NCBI GenBank assembly: GCA_009761415.1
Contig: QUOL01000002.1
Coordinates: 2,480,001-2,544,000, forward strand
DNA length: 64,000 bases
Reading direction: 5' to 3'
Source of the DNA: Sarcomyxa edulis
Taxonomy: Eukaryota > Basidiomycota > Agaricomycetes > Agaricales > Mycenaceae
The position numbers were made by a program, and so were the translations under genes. Shown here piece by piece: positions 1 through 11,238 of this stretch. Positions within the stretch are counted from its first letter, which is position 1. The number at the start of each line of letters is the position of its first letter. The notes beneath the pieces were generated by a model. It saw only the letters and a list, made by a program, of their open reading frames with translations. It made no database searches and was not told the origin of the DNA.

Positions 1-1799
1 CAGTCGTGTTTGCGAAGTAAATCTAAAGGGCGACAAAACGTTCACAATCCGTCAACAGAAATACAAAGTATCAGAGGTTCTGAAGACTGGCGAGTCCAGT
101 GCTCTGTTCGGTACGTATACACTGTTGCTATCTCCCCGCGCGTAATTCCACTGACATTTTACCTCCTATATCCCCGCTCATCCCCGCAGATTACCTTGCC
201 GACTCCGTAGACGCCTTTTTGACATCGCATGCATCAGACAGCGAAGCATCTGCACTAGACGTCGTCCATCTTGGCCTTACATTTTCATTCCCCGTGGAAC
301 AAACCGCTCTCAACAAGGGAAAAATTCTCTCCTGGACCAAGGGCTTTTCAGCCAGAAACGCCATCGGCCGCGATGTAGTACAACTGCTCCAGGACGCTTT
401 CGACAGGAAGCACATGCACGTCAAGTGTGTCGCGTTAGTCAACGATGTGCGTTTTTTTCTGCGAGGAATCTGCCTTGCGCCACTTTCTTACACGCACGTT
501 TCATCTCGATAGACTGTAGGCGCACTCCTCTCTAGAGCCTATACCTCGGGCGGGTGTATCCTCGGTGCAATCTTCGGTACAGGAACCAACGGTGCATACG
601 TCGAACAAGTCGGTAAGGATTCTCGGACCTATCTACACATGATTTCTTTTTCTGAACTTCTTATCGATTCTTCGAAACTCAGCCAACATCACCAAACTCG
701 ACAAAAAATCTGAAGCATTCACCCGTGGCGGACATATGGTTATCAATACCGAGTGGGGCGCATTCGATGACGCGGTACGTCTGGGATAATTATTCTCCCT
801 CCGTGATGACTTGGCTTAACAATCCATCTTCAAATCAGCGCGAACATCTCCCAACTACCCCCTATGATAACCGCCTTGACCGAAAATCGATAAATCCACG
901 ATTACACGCGTATGAGAAGTTCATCTCCGGGATGTACCTCGGCGAAATCACGCGTCATATGCTCATGTCTCTCGTCGATGCGGCGCCAAGGAGTCTTCTC
1001 TTCGGTGGCAAGGTTACCACATCTGTGAACGGTCAATGGGGTTTCGATACGAGTGTGATGAGTGAGGTCGAAGAGGCCTGGAGAGGGCCTGTCGATGATC
1101 CTACATATCAGACGGATATCAAGAAGATCCCCGTCTTTAAGGATTTCGATGAGAACCGTCTTGTGCCAGAGGTCAAAACGCGATTGGAACGCGTTCGTAG
1201 AGTCGTCATCGATTCGCTAGGGTACGACCATGGAGATATCTCTCTCAAGGATGCTGCAGTAAGTGCCACCGTCGTCATTTCTTGGATTTACCTTCAACCT
1301 AACCCGCCTATTCTCTAGATCGTACGATGGGCATGTACATTGGTCGCGCGTCGCGCCGCGTTACTGAGTGGTGCCGCTGTCGCTGCTGTACTAGTCCAAA
1401 CTGGCCGAGCCACTCTGCCTGGTGAGAAACCTACGAACGGCTTCGCAAACGGACACACAGAAAAGGAAATAGAAATCAATATCGGTGTGGATGGAAGGTA
1501 TGCTTGTTTTCTACTCATCTTCAGTCTCGGTGTCTGATTTGGTACGATTTTCCTCCAGTCTTATTCAACATTACCCCAACTTTGAACACACGATGCGAGA
1601 GGCGTTGATCCTTTTGGTCGGAGAGGAAGTCAACAAGAAAGTTGTGATCGGGATGGCCAAAGATGGAAGCGCTATCGGAGGTGAGCCTCGTCTAAATTCC
1701 TATGTACAGGGCTAATACTGACTCTTACCTTCCAAAGCTGCTCTCTGTGCCCTCGAAGCCATGAAGACTCTAAAGACATCGACGTCAACGCATCGTTAA
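1..1799 (+). CDS. HXK: Hexokinase, 5' end missing
   Basis: Phosphorylates glucose and other hexoses with ATP at the entry to glycolysis in the cytosol. The window opens inside the small domain: the reading frame from base 2 gives VCEVNLKGDKTFTIRQQKYK, then spliced exons give LGLTFSFPVEQTALNKG, the sugar-binding loop SWTKGFSA, the region around catalytic Asp (ALVNDV), FGTGTNGAYVE, MVINTEWGAF and TPYDNRLDRKSINP. All are hexokinase family 1/2 signatures. The last exon ends in ALEAMKTLKTSTSTHR and a TAA. The N-terminal methionine and phosphate-binding LGGTN loop lie outside the window. Several introns of 50-80 nt are visible (first GT at about 111, AG before 190). Whether it is the hexokinase or glucokinase paralogue cannot be decided from this part. 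Confidence 0.95.
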
Positions 1800-2113
1800 A
1801 TAATAAACTGTAGAAGAAAGAAGAAAGAAAACCGAACTCGTTGTATCTGCCCGTTTTTTTTCTTTAAATGTTTCGGGTTCCTTTGGTAGAGAAGTTACTG
1901 TATTCACTGTGTATCTATTGCAATAAAGCCACTCCTATTATGTTATATCATTTGTATCGATGAACCAACTCTTCAATGACCGACGTCTAACCACGAGAGA
2001 GGGGAAGTGAGCGGGGGTTGACGATACATAGGGATATTAATATTAGTAGGATGTCTTGGAACCTCATAACCAAGATCGAGGGACAGATAGATAATGTCAA
2101 AGATACTGCAAGA

Positions 2114-3737
2114 TCAATAACTTCTACGGTCTCCCGAATGCCCATCCACATTGTTGTTAAAGCTGTCCTCGATGAATCCATCATAATTTTCGCTGACTTT
2201 CTCCCAGTCCACAACCGACCAGAACTTGGTCAACCACTCCTCCTTACCCCATACCCCATATCCAGCACTCATCCACGCGTGCTCGTGGATGGAGACGCAG
2301 AATAATGGATATACGGTGGTACCTAGAGTCATGGCGCCTGCCTTGGTCGTTCGAGTCTGTGCTGTCATGGTAGGCGCGGGCGGTAGTTGTCCTTGCGCGC
2401 TTGACGAGGCGGTGTAAGGAGAAGCAGCGGCTGTCGCGAATAGATCTGGAGAGTCTGAGGCTCCATAGTTATCAGACAAGAGTCGGACGGCCGAAGTGTG
2501 GAGGTATCGTGGATGTTGGTTACTAGGAGATAGAGGTGGGTTTGAACCTGAGATACCGGACGCTGGAGAGGAAGGAGATACGCCTGGTGGGGAGGGTCTG
2601 GCTGTGGGCGCTGGAGTAGGTTCTGTACCATTTTCAAAGTCGACGGGACCGTTGTCGTTGGTCTCACCGCCTTCGCTGCCTTCTCCATCGTCCTCGTTTC
2701 CTTCGTCGTCTTCGTAGTCATCGTCCTCATCCTCTTTATCATCTTCGGATTCGTCATCCTCGTCTATGATGGGCTTTTCCTCTACTTCTTCCGTGCCGTC
2801 GTCAAGCTTCCAGTACTCGTCGATAGCTTGTTTCTTGAGGGCCTCAATTTCATCATCTGGGTCCAGTTCGTCCTCGCTCTCTTCGACCAGACCATATTCT
2901 TCATCGCCTTCCTCGTCACGGTCAGGTAGACCCTGCTGGAGAACCTGTTTCCAAGTGGCCATGGCCGTAGCCTTCCGGCTGAAGTCTTCCGCAATAACTG
3001 GGAGGAAATCAGGATTCATCAGAGTTTGTGATCTTATCAGCAAGGTCCCGGTATTGAATGTAGGCACAATGGCAGTGTTCCCGAGTGCGTCCGTTACAAA
3101 CCAGATCCAGCCAGATCCACTGAGACCGAGGGCAGCAGCAGAGATACTTGATTTTAATTGTTCCAGGCTTCCGTGGTCTTTGCGTATAGCAGCACCGAGC
3201 TGTTCGCCCATATCATCCTCGTGGTTGGCCTGCGGAGGTTCTGGTGGAGGAGCCTATGTTACGCAGAACAGGTCAGAAAACTGGTATCACGACAGTGAGT
3301 GCGGAGAACGCACGAGCATGTCTAGGAAGAAACTGTTATTGAGGGCCTGGCTAGCGTAGGTAAACGCTAAGGTTTTTTTGCGATCACCAGCGGTGTTCAG
3401 CACGGTCTGTGCTACGCTGAGATTCTCCTCTGCCGTGCCTACCCGCGAAAGGGTAAGTGATTCGGTGAGACGTTGTTTAGTTGTGAAACACACCTCGGAC
3501 TTCATCGTTTAGTCGCTGCAAAAGACCTTCTTGGTAGTCTACGACTGTCCGCAGAGCATCAGGAGGTAGAAAGTCTCCGAGACCTTCCTCGATATCATAG
3601 GGTAGACCTCGTCGTTGGTGAATGTTGCGAGACCATCGTTGTACCGGTTTTGCGAGGAGAGATATAGTTGGCCATCTATAAGATTTTGAAGCAATGAGAC
3701 GCAGTCCCAGGTTGCTCATGGCAGCAAGACCTAGCAA
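2114..3737 (-). CDS. Mitochondrial small ribosomal subunit protein of superoxide-dismutase fold (mS42/mS43 type)
   Basis: Three exons splice cleanly. The N-terminus is basic and mitochondrial-like (RNIHQRRGLPYDIEEGLGDF), followed by an Fe/Mn-SOD alpha-hairpin (TYASQALNNSFFLDML) and the SOD C-terminal domain (SAAALGLSGSGWIWFVTD, then YPLFCVSIHEHAW and WSVVDWEKV). In active SODs the motifs are a His in the second helix and DVWEHA; here the second-helix His is absent and the Asp ligand is replaced (SIHEHA), so it should not bind catalytic metal. This matches the yeast Rsm26/Mrp1 pair, SOD-fold proteins of the mitoribosome small subunit. An acidic, low-complexity insert plus a Ser/Pro linker, together over 150 residues, splits the C-terminal domain. 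The start could be Met1 or Met7. It runs divergently from DAD1, only 120 bp apart. Confidence 0.85.
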
Positions 3738-3857
3738 AGACGCGACTGAGATTTGAGTGAACTTTTTTTGGCCGGGGTGTTGACCTTGTTTGGCGTAAGC
3801 GCAACTATCACACGTCGACCATCCACCACATCGAGCTCGTCGTTCACCCCGACGACC

Positions 3858-4324
3858 ATGGCACCCAAATCGACATCTACATCTAGCAACGCAGTACAGA
3901 CACTATGGAAAGCCTACAATGATCACACTCCAGACCGTCTCAAATTCATCGACGCGTTCCTACTGTTCATCATGCTTTCAGGCATCGTACAATTCGTGTA
4001 CTGCATTCTCGTCACGAACTTTCCTTTCAATGCGTTCTTGGCTGGGTGCGTTGATTAGCTACGAGACTCTGTGTGTTGCATCTGATGTCGCCGTCATGCA
4101 GATTCTCCAGTTCAGTCGGTCAATTCGTCTTGACAGCATCGCTGCGGTCGCAGGTCAACCCAGAGAACAAGACAGAATTCAAGGACGTGTCGCCTGAACG
4201 GTATGGCATCATGTCTTGGTCTCATCTGACTGCTTTCTGATAGGTTTCATGGCATAGAGCGTTCGCTGACTTTGCATTGGGATCGATTGTACTGCATTTC
4301 TTCGTATACAACTTCCTTGGATGA
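3858..4324 (+). CDS. OST2: DAD1/Ost2, oligosaccharyltransferase subunit
   Basis: Small integral membrane subunit of the ER oligosaccharyltransferase, which moves the lipid-linked glycan to Asn residues. Exons 3858-4045, 4102-4200 and 4258-4324 give 117 residues, the usual DAD1 length. The N-terminal segment VQTLWKAYNDHTPDRLKFID is followed by membrane helices DAFLLFIMLSGIVQFVYCIL, FNAFLAG and the diagnostic tail VNPENKTEFKDVSPERAFAD, ending FFVYNFLG. Both introns are about 56 nt with GT-AG ends. The start was chosen because MAPKSTSTSS matches the expected short cytosolic tail. Confidence is very high from the tail motif alone. Confidence 0.96.
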
Positions 4325-4475
4325 GCTATAGTCTCGCGATGAAAAAGTAACTTGATTGCGTCCATATAGTAAATACATTCTACATGGAAGGCATTTCAAT
4401 AAACAATACCGGATATTTATTGAGGAAAAGAATACGGACGTGTATGAGCGGTGGTATGGGGTATACAATTGCTGA

Positions 4476-4905
4476 TCATCGTTTTCTCTCGAATGAGGAA
4501 GACCTCTGAATGCCTGTGTCAACCATAGCAAGTCGTGACGGCGACAAAGCAAACTCACCCCTAGGATGACTACCGCGAAATCGAAGGCGTATTCTCCTAA
4601 AGAGACTTGTTAGCAAGCATTCCGACGAATTAGACATCAAGTATAACATACCGCACTCCAGATATGATCGCACCAACTCTGAAACACTTTCAATACTGAA
4701 ATACGCGGTGTACAAACGACACTACTCACGACGAATATCTTTGTTGGGCACTTGCGATAAAGCAGGTCTACGTAACCAATGTCATTAATTGCAAAGCGAT
4801 AGCAGAAAGTGAGACATACGTTATGCCGGTGGTACGCTTTATGCCTGCCAAGACAGCACTAATGAGAAGAGCATCGAAGCCGATGTGAACGAGTTTTCCG
4901 AGCAT
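4476..4905 (-). CDS. DUF1748 small membrane protein (YPR010C-A-like)
   Basis: A 72-residue protein assembled from five exons (4905-4820, 4767-4730, 4678-4652, 4596-4559, 4505-4476); the exon lengths sum to exactly 219 nt. It begins MLGKLVHIGFDALLISAVLA, the conserved DUF1748 start with a membrane helix, continues with GIKRTTGITPALSQVPNKDI and RQLVRSYLECGEYAFDFAV, and ends SSSFERKR. The family is known as a short fungal protein, in yeast linked to mitochondria; its molecular role is not settled. All four introns have GT-AG ends, and the third exon is only 27 nt. Several alternative AG sites break the frame, which supports this splice pattern. An upstream in-frame Met at 5043 is unlikely, because family members start at MLGKL. 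Confidence 0.85.
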
Positions 4906-5087
4906 AATGAGGAGGAAGAGACTAATAGAGTTGCGACTTGAAAGAGAGAGGATGCCGAGAGCAGTCGGCCAGAAAAGGAGACTTCGCACGTGGACGGAGG
5001 AAAATGACAGAAAGGCAGCGATCATCTCCTTGCCACCGACCACATCCTCAAAAAAACGCGGCTTTTGTCTTTGTTATAGCTTGAACC

Positions 5088-6946
5088 ATGTCTTCAAGAC
5101 CACCATCTCCGACTTCGAGAACAGATTCACCCTTCAGCATGAACTACTTTTCCGTGCCCTTTGAACGGTTCGCTCGCGACGAAACATCAGAGTGGGCGAG
5201 CGCGTTCACATTATTAGGCGAGTATCAGTGGCATTCGACGAGATAGCATTGCTGATACCGAAATTTAGACACTATGGAGACATACTTTGACTCTCGTCTC
5301 GACCTCATTCAACGAAGTCTCCAAAAACATAGCGACCGGCTGAAACTCAAGGCCGAGGAGACATTCAAGATACGGGACCTATCTGGAGATATCCTATCAG
5401 AGAACTTCGAGAGGGAAGTGAAGAATTTTAAACTCAAAGTACGCTTCATTCTGCACATATCTCAAGTGGCAACAATTGACACCCTCCCCCTCTTCCACGT
5501 TCGGCGCTGGCTCAGGTCTCAACACGTATGACCAGTCTAGCAGCATCGTGGCAGTCTGCAAAAGTGGTTCGGACACGAGAGAAACTGTCTTTCTTCTTTG
5601 GAGTCATGTCGCTCTTGTTCTCTGCTCTCATATTCGGCATGGCACCCCAGTACGTGAAGCCCCTCATAAACATTCCCTTTTTTTTAGTCACTGACGCGTC
5701 ACAATCACAATCAGATGGGTCCACATAGCCTACACCATCCAAGGCCTATACTTCCTCCCCATGCGAGCGTATACCTACAAGAAACGAGCTTGGCATTACT
5801 TCCTATTCGACCTGTGTTACTACGTTACCCTCCTCAACTTCATCTACATCTGGTTCTTCCCCTCCAGTTCATTCCTGTTCGTCGCCTGCTATTGTCTATC
5901 GCACGGGTCCCTCGCTAGCGCTGTTATCACTTGGAGAAATAGTCTCGTGTTTCACGATTCGGATAAAGTCACCTCGTTGTTTGTACACATATATGCTCCG
6001 TTCACTTTTACTGTCATTCGGTGAGTATCTCGGATTGTTGCCAAAATTGGTCTCATTAATTCGGTTTTTCCAGGCATTTCTACCCAAACGCCGCACAGCG
6101 CTTCCCAGCTCTCAAAGAGTTACCCCATCTTCGACCTGTCTGGGCCCTGATGTTGAGCGGCGCGATCTGTAAGTTTCAATGTATTCACCTCTCTTCTTTA
6201 TGCTTATCACGTTTCTCAGATATGAGTTGGCAACTACTATACTGGAAAGTGAGTCTTGCCTTATCCACTTGTCGCTTGTCATGATTGACAACATCTGTGC
6301 CAGTTCGTCCTTATCGACCGACGAGCGAAGATCATGTCAGGACAACGAACAACATCATTTTCCTTCTTGCTCAATGACAAACGAGGTGTGATTGGTAAAG
6401 CTTTGTCGACTGTACCACAACAATTCCGAGAAGCGGCTTTCATGGGTGGACAACTTTGTGGGTATCTACTCTTTCTTACTGATCAGGACTAATCATAATC
6501 AAAAATGCAATAGTGTACGCTGTCCTAACAGAACTCCCAGCCGTCTTCGTACTATACGACTCGTCATTCTGGAGTGGCACTTTCCTTATTTTCATATTTG
6601 CTGTAAGCGTCTGGAATGGAGGAGGGTTCTACATCGAAGTGTTTGGCCGCAAGTATGTATTTATTTTTCTCCCTCTTATTTTCTGTCCATGGCTCTAACA
6701 TTTCTCTTGCCCTCAAGATTCGAACGCGAACTGGAAGCTCTACGGAAGGAACTGGCAGAAACGACTGCACGCTCCGGGCGGTCAAGTCCTACGAGTCTCG
6801 CACTCAGTCCCAGCGACGAGGACCTCGTATCCCTAGGTTCCACCACCGTATCGTCGCCTCAGTTGGTCAACTCGAAACTTCCGTCCAGCGAAACCTCCCT
6901 AGAGACAGTTCCAGTCCTAGATCCCGAATCCAAAAAGGATAAGTGA
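5088..6946 (+). CDS. GPC1: Glycerophosphocholine acyltransferase, Gpc1 family
   Basis: Acylates glycerophosphocholine with acyl-CoA to lysophosphatidylcholine, the first step of phosphatidylcholine salvage; a multi-pass ER-type membrane protein. The start MSSRPPSPTSRTDSPFSMNY is followed by an amphipathic helical stretch (METYFDSRLDLIQRSLQKHS) and several membrane spans: SFFFGVMSLLFSALIFGM, AWHYFLFDLCYYVTLLNFIY, and the family-typical LPHLRPVWAL and SWQLLYWKF. It ends in a charged, Ser-rich tail (ELEALRKELAETTARSG, then LDPESKKDK). At least seven introns are present. The first (5218-5268) appears to use a GC donor, because only this site keeps frame into METYFDS. It converges on the DUF6699 gene with about 290 bp between stops. 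Confidence 0.9.
5218..5268 (+). other. Probable GC-AG intron of the GPC1 gene
   Basis: Exon 1 ends ...TTATTAG and the intron starts GCGAGT, the form that rare GC donors take (strong match to the rest of the donor consensus). The acceptor is TTTAG at 5268. This gives phase 1 and joins FTLL to DTMETYFDS. The nearby GT (inside GAGTATC) would shift the frame. Confidence 0.65.
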
Positions 6947-7232
6947 GACCGACCAGACTACCTAACGACTCGAAGACGAATATATGTCCTATAATGCCCT
7001 TTCACATACACGCTTTTTTCCTCTTGTTATGTTATGACTTTACGATCTACTGCTTTTTAAACCACTTACCTTCGTCCCGCTTTCTGTAATCCTGTTCTGT
7101 ATTTTTTTTCGTGTCTGTTTATTAGCACCTACGCCTGATTGAAGGGCAGGGTTATATACATAAGGGAATCGCGCAGTATTATATATAAATTAACGATGAA
7201 TACCAAGGCACATGAACTTTGAAGAATCTGAA

Positions 7233-8498
7233 TCAACATCCCAGATCTCTCGTCTTGATCTCCCACATCCCTTTCTTTCCCTTCGCAAATCCCTCCAAGC
7301 AAACCGAGTCACACAAAAAGTCAACCTTTTTGACTCCCTGTGCCAATTTGACCGCATCGCCCGCACACCTATACGACATTGCGTCCTCGATATTGCACCT
7401 CTGCACAAGACTCACGTCCTTGTTGTACAAATCCGCTCCGACGATGGCTTGATCTAGAATGACGCTCATCTGGTCAAAGAGTTCACCGATAGTGATACCG
7501 CTAGGTTGGGTAGCACATATATCGATGTACCACGGTAGACGTGGATGGTATAAGCGCATGAAGTTGACTGCGGGGGTACAGATCAGCTGGGCGAGGTCGA
7601 CGTCCAAGGGAGGTCGGCCGCCGAGGTAAGGAAAGACTAGGCTTGGAATCAAGTTGCGAAGGTCGCAATTGACACGAGGAGGTTTGTATCTGGTATATCG
7701 GATCATGGGGTTCATGATTCGCGGCGTTGGGTCGTACATTTCTGTCAATAAATCGTCGTGAGTACTTATATCGCGGTGATTAATCTGCTTTGTCGTTCGA
7801 ATGAGGTTCACCTTGTACATTTGACCTGTTATTTCTAAGTCTGGGAATCTGGATGGTACGAGAGCCCAGTTTTAAAGGTGGAACATAGTCTGCTCTCCAT
7901 TCTCTGGGTCTTGATATTGGCTTTGGTCTGCCTCTCTTAGGTTGCTTCCGACTTCTTCTAGGACCAAGATTCGGAGATGTGGCCATATAGAAGGGATTCG
8001 TGGGCCTCTGCGCCCGAAGTGAATCTGGAACACCTGGCATAGGTAGATTTCTGTGGTGGGAGAAGGGCGAGGGTGTTAGCGTCAGGCCGGTGTGGAATGC
8101 TGGGGTCGGTGGTGCCCATGCATATCCAGGCCAAGGGAGTGTAGCTGGAGTACCAATTGGCAAAGGAGTCCGACTGCAGGAGAAAGAATGAGCAGCGATC
8201 ATTGGTCAAGTTTCTGCTAAACGTACTTTCGAGGATCCCATTCTGCCAACACTCTGTGAACAGACAGTGTCAATTATTGATCAGGGATGTTTCTAGAGGT
8301 CAAAGCTCACCCCGTTGGCATATGTGGTGGATATCCCCATCTTCTTCTATATGCCAATTCCTCGTGATCGATAGGTCTCGGAGTCACCTGAGGAGTGAAT
8401 GCCCAGGCAGGTAGAGGCGGTGGAATGGCCTCCCTGGAGCTCTGGTTCGCGTCAATAAGTCCGGGCATGTCATCCCAAACGTTGTTGCCAGTGGCCAT
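7233..8498 (-). CDS. DUF6699 domain protein
   Basis: Function unknown. The spliced protein starts MATGNNVWDDMPGLIDANQS and has a long, Pro/Arg-rich disordered first half (PPPLPAWAFTPQVTPRP, RPKPISRPREWRADYVPPLK). The C-terminal domain has the DUF6699 hallmarks: a hydrophobic strand, then LPWYIDICATQP, then a helix (ITIGELFDQMSVILDQAI). The family is expanded in mushroom-forming fungi and has no known activity. The intron before EMYDPTPRIMNPMIRYTRY uses the donor after NRSNVQ (about 55 nt long); an earlier GT would shift the frame. Other exon joins near 8200-8330 are approximate. Confidence 0.75.
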
Positions 8499-8955
8499 CA
8501 GAGTATATGCGATTTAGACTGCAAAACGGCCGCAAGTGTGGCTTGAAGTTTTGTCGTCTGAAGCTGGGGCTAGTGTATATGAGTAGCCGCGATGAGATGG
8601 ATGGTTAGAAACACTAAGAGATTGAGACAGATCATGACAATCCCTTGTACTTTTGTGCGCCGGTGTACTGGACCTGCTGGAAAACAAAAGGCATACCAAA
8701 TAGGACGCGTTTGTTGTGATCATGATATAGCCTGGGAAATCATGTCCCTCGGGCCCGGACCTGGCCAAGTTTGTCGACAGTGCGGCTTGAGACGAGGATT
8801 ACAATATCGACTATAGGGTCGTATTCTCGTAGTAGTACAGAAAGAGAACGCTATAACGATGGAATTTCCCGTGAGCCACTGGATTGAGAGTTTTTTAGCA
8901 ATCGCTTGAACGAGAAGAGGACGCCATCTACTTATGTCCCCTCGAGGATACGTAC

Positions 8956-9229
8956 CCCATGGATTTTCGTAAGTTCCTTAAGAGCGAGAAAGCGTCTCAA
9001 TGAGAAAGAAGGGCTCGTTGGTGAAGGTGCAATAACGAGGTTGTACGCGATCAGGTCGTTGTTGGTCCAGCTACTGGCTGACTTCACAGATCGAGTGAGA
9101 TTTGCCAGTATGAACGTTGATCTGATTCACAAATTGAGGTGGTCAAGGAGAAAAAGAAAGTCGGTGCAAATTGTAAGCAAGGGAGATCTCAGTCACGGTC
9201 TCACCGCGACGGTCAGCGTGTTGCGGCAT
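8956..9229 (-). pseudogene. Fragment of a mushroom-type hypothetical gene (W-T-x-N-x-L-x-AYN motif)
   Basis: A short start MPQHADRR can be spliced over a roughly 120-nt intron to an exon reading SSWTNNDLIAYNLVIAPSPT and on to LALKELTKIHG at 8956. From memory, W-T-x-x-x-L-x-AYN-I-x-V is the opening of a large uncharacterised agaricomycete family. The expected following blocks are not found downstream; only a piece in one frame near 8750 (DFPGYIMITTNASYL) looks like a possible later exon. I therefore read it as a decayed or truncated copy, but a small real gene is possible. The stretch 8499-8955 otherwise shows nothing that I recognise. Confidence 0.3.
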
Positions 9230-9355
9230 ATTTGATATTGTGGGTCCGAATAGTCTCTTGTGATTTACCATGAGTAGACACATCGTCTGTTCCTTCATTC
9301 TGAGTTCCCGTATACATTCCAGAGTCTACCTTCTCTCTTTCAGAATCACCTTATT

Positions 9356-11026
9356 TCACTCCAGAAATCCAAGACGTTTCGTCCACTGAGTATCCATCTT
9401 GGCAATGGAATCAGGTGCTAAACCATGCCAAGGGGTCATCGACTCTGGGGTTGACGGCGGCGGAGACACTACAGAGATATCTAAACCTTCCTTTCGGAAT
9501 GCATCGAACCGAGACACGATTGTTGGATCCAAAGATTGATCGAACGTGATGTTGGCGTATGTGAGACGGGCAGTTCCTGGAGGAACTGACTGCCAACGGG
9601 AACGAATGAGATCTACGACTTCTTCGCCGAATAGGCCAGAACAGTATTTCAATGTTATCCTTTGAGAATTGGGACACAAACATTCAGGATTGTCGGAGGT
9701 TTGAGTGAGCGAGCGGAGAATGTCTCCATCGTCCTCGTCTTGATCCTTGGGCCAATACTCGGGGTAGCTATTAAGTTCCAAGTCTGTGATACCTGGGACG
9801 AAGGAGAGACATGCAACGAGGTTGGCGTGAGATATAGACAACGGATGGAACACGAATGTTTCGATTGGATGAGATGCTCGATCAAGAAAAGACTTCAACT
9901 GAGCCGGGAGTTGGTCGTTTGCAAATATTGCATTGCCGTGTGACCGATTTCTCGAGACACCAAGGACTCGGATGTCAGGTAGGACGAGAGACTCCAGCAT
10001 CCACTTTAGTAGACAGTCATCGGCAAGAATGTAGAAGGAGTGGAGGAGAGGAATGATGATGGGCTCATTGCCGAGTGCATCGATGGAATTGAATGCATGT
10101 CCCGTCGAGTCGAAGGACAGGGAAACGACCCGGAGCTTTCGACAGCCTTTGAGTATCGTTAACGCTTGCGTTGGTATAGTCGGGGACATCGCCCAGCAAT
10201 GTAAATGCAGCACTTCTAAATGGGTTAATGGAAGATGAAGAGCAGGCTCAAGATCGTAAGATCCCAAAAGTGTTGCTTTCTTGAGAGACGTTATGTCCTG
10301 CAAAAAGGCGTATGCACTTGCGGGAGAATCAATCACAGGATGCCAATCTGAGATAGTGATTTCCTCCAGCAAAGGGAGAACGAGTGCGTTGAGTTGATCG
10401 ACATCGGGCTGCTGAACTGAGAGCTTGAGACGCCTACAGCGATGAATGAATGGGCTAAGCAAGTCGAGAAATGTAGGCCGGCGGATGGTCCAATTCATGT
10501 CATAGACCGAGATGGACAACGGTGATTCCCCTGACCTGGACAACCATGCCTCTGCTACATCAAAACGCACACTTTGAGTTTCCTCTATACCGATGGAACC
10601 TGGGAAAGGAAGATGTAGTGTCGACCAAAGGGTCGGAGTGGACAATGCAATCCTTCTCCATTCCGTGCATACTTCCGTCAAAAGCATCGGGGCCTCACTG
10701 CGATGCATGACAGAATTTCTCGTCGTAGAAAGACATCGGACGAATATCTCTTGTAAGATCTCTGGCGGAAGACGTCTGACAGGCGATAGCAACGACTTAT
10801 GGACATCCACGAAGTGCTTGAGTCTATCGCGCTCGGATACTAGACCATCTAGGATGGCTTGAACGCGAGTAACCTCTGTTTCGAGGCGACGAAGTTCAGC
10901 TTCGGGTTTCGAGAGGAAGGCTTTTATCTCGTGTAACTCGAAGTCGGGTGGGGCGTAGTTTGTGTGGATGATGTGAGCATAGGGAGATTGTGTTTCGTCC
11001 ACAGAGATCAAGTTCAAGTAGACCAT
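9356..11026 (-). CDS. F-box protein A (coiled coil, F-box, LRR-like)
   Basis: A single uninterrupted 556-residue frame. It starts MVYLNLISVDETQSPYAHI, then a predicted coiled coil (LRRLETEVTRVQAILDGLVS) leads into the F-box (SPVRRLPPEILQEIFVRCL, then LLTEVCTEWRRIALSTP, LWSTLHL). The rest is a run of degenerate leucine-rich repeats, as in hundreds of agaricomycete F-box proteins. Such proteins are thought to recruit targets to SCF ubiquitin ligases through Skp1; no target is known here. It has a paralogue of identical length on the other strand at 39223-40893, with collinear blocks throughout (QSPYAH, PILQEIFVRCL-type F-box, F-R-x-EGLDISV near the end). It is divergent from APM3 with about 210 bp between starts. 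Confidence 0.9.
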   Translation of the reverse strand: MVYLNLISVDETQSPYAHIIHTNYAPPDFELHEIKAFLSKPEAELRRLETEVTRVQAILDGLVSERDRLKHFVDVHKSLLSPVRRLPPEILQEIFVRCLSTTRNSVMHRSEAPMLLTEVCTEWRRIALSTPTLWSTLHLPFPGSIGIEETQSVRFDVAEAWLSRSGESPLSISVYDMNWTIRRPTFLDLLSPFIHRCRRLKLSVQQPDVDQLNALVLPLLEEITISDWHPVIDSPASAYAFLQDITSLKKATLLGSYDLEPALHLPLTHLEVLHLHCWAMSPTIPTQALTILKGCRKLRVVSLSFDSTGHAFNSIDALGNEPIIIPLLHSFYILADDCLLKWMLESLVLPDIRVLGVSRNRSHGNAIFANDQLPAQLKSFLDRASHPIETFVFHPLSISHANLVACLSFVPGITDLELNSYPEYWPKDQDEDDGDILRSLTQTSDNPECLCPNSQRITLKYCSGLFGEEVVDLIRSRWQSVPPGTARLTYANITFDQSLDPTIVSRFDAFRKEGLDISVVSPPPSTPESMTPWHGLAPDSIAKMDTQWTKRLGFLE

Positions 11027-11238
11027 GGCTATTATCGATCTTGTTGGACTGATATGCTATTCCTGTAAGAATCAGCAGTCAGAACATGATGCATAGTCGT
11101 CAACGTTGTTTGAAACGACGTGGTATACCAGAATCGGCTCGACAAGAGCTCTAGAAGTCAATCAGTGATTTCAGCAGATGAACGTTGGAAAGAGAAGTCC
11201 TCTGGCCGTCTAAATCGCACTCTCGACTAACTTCGAGC

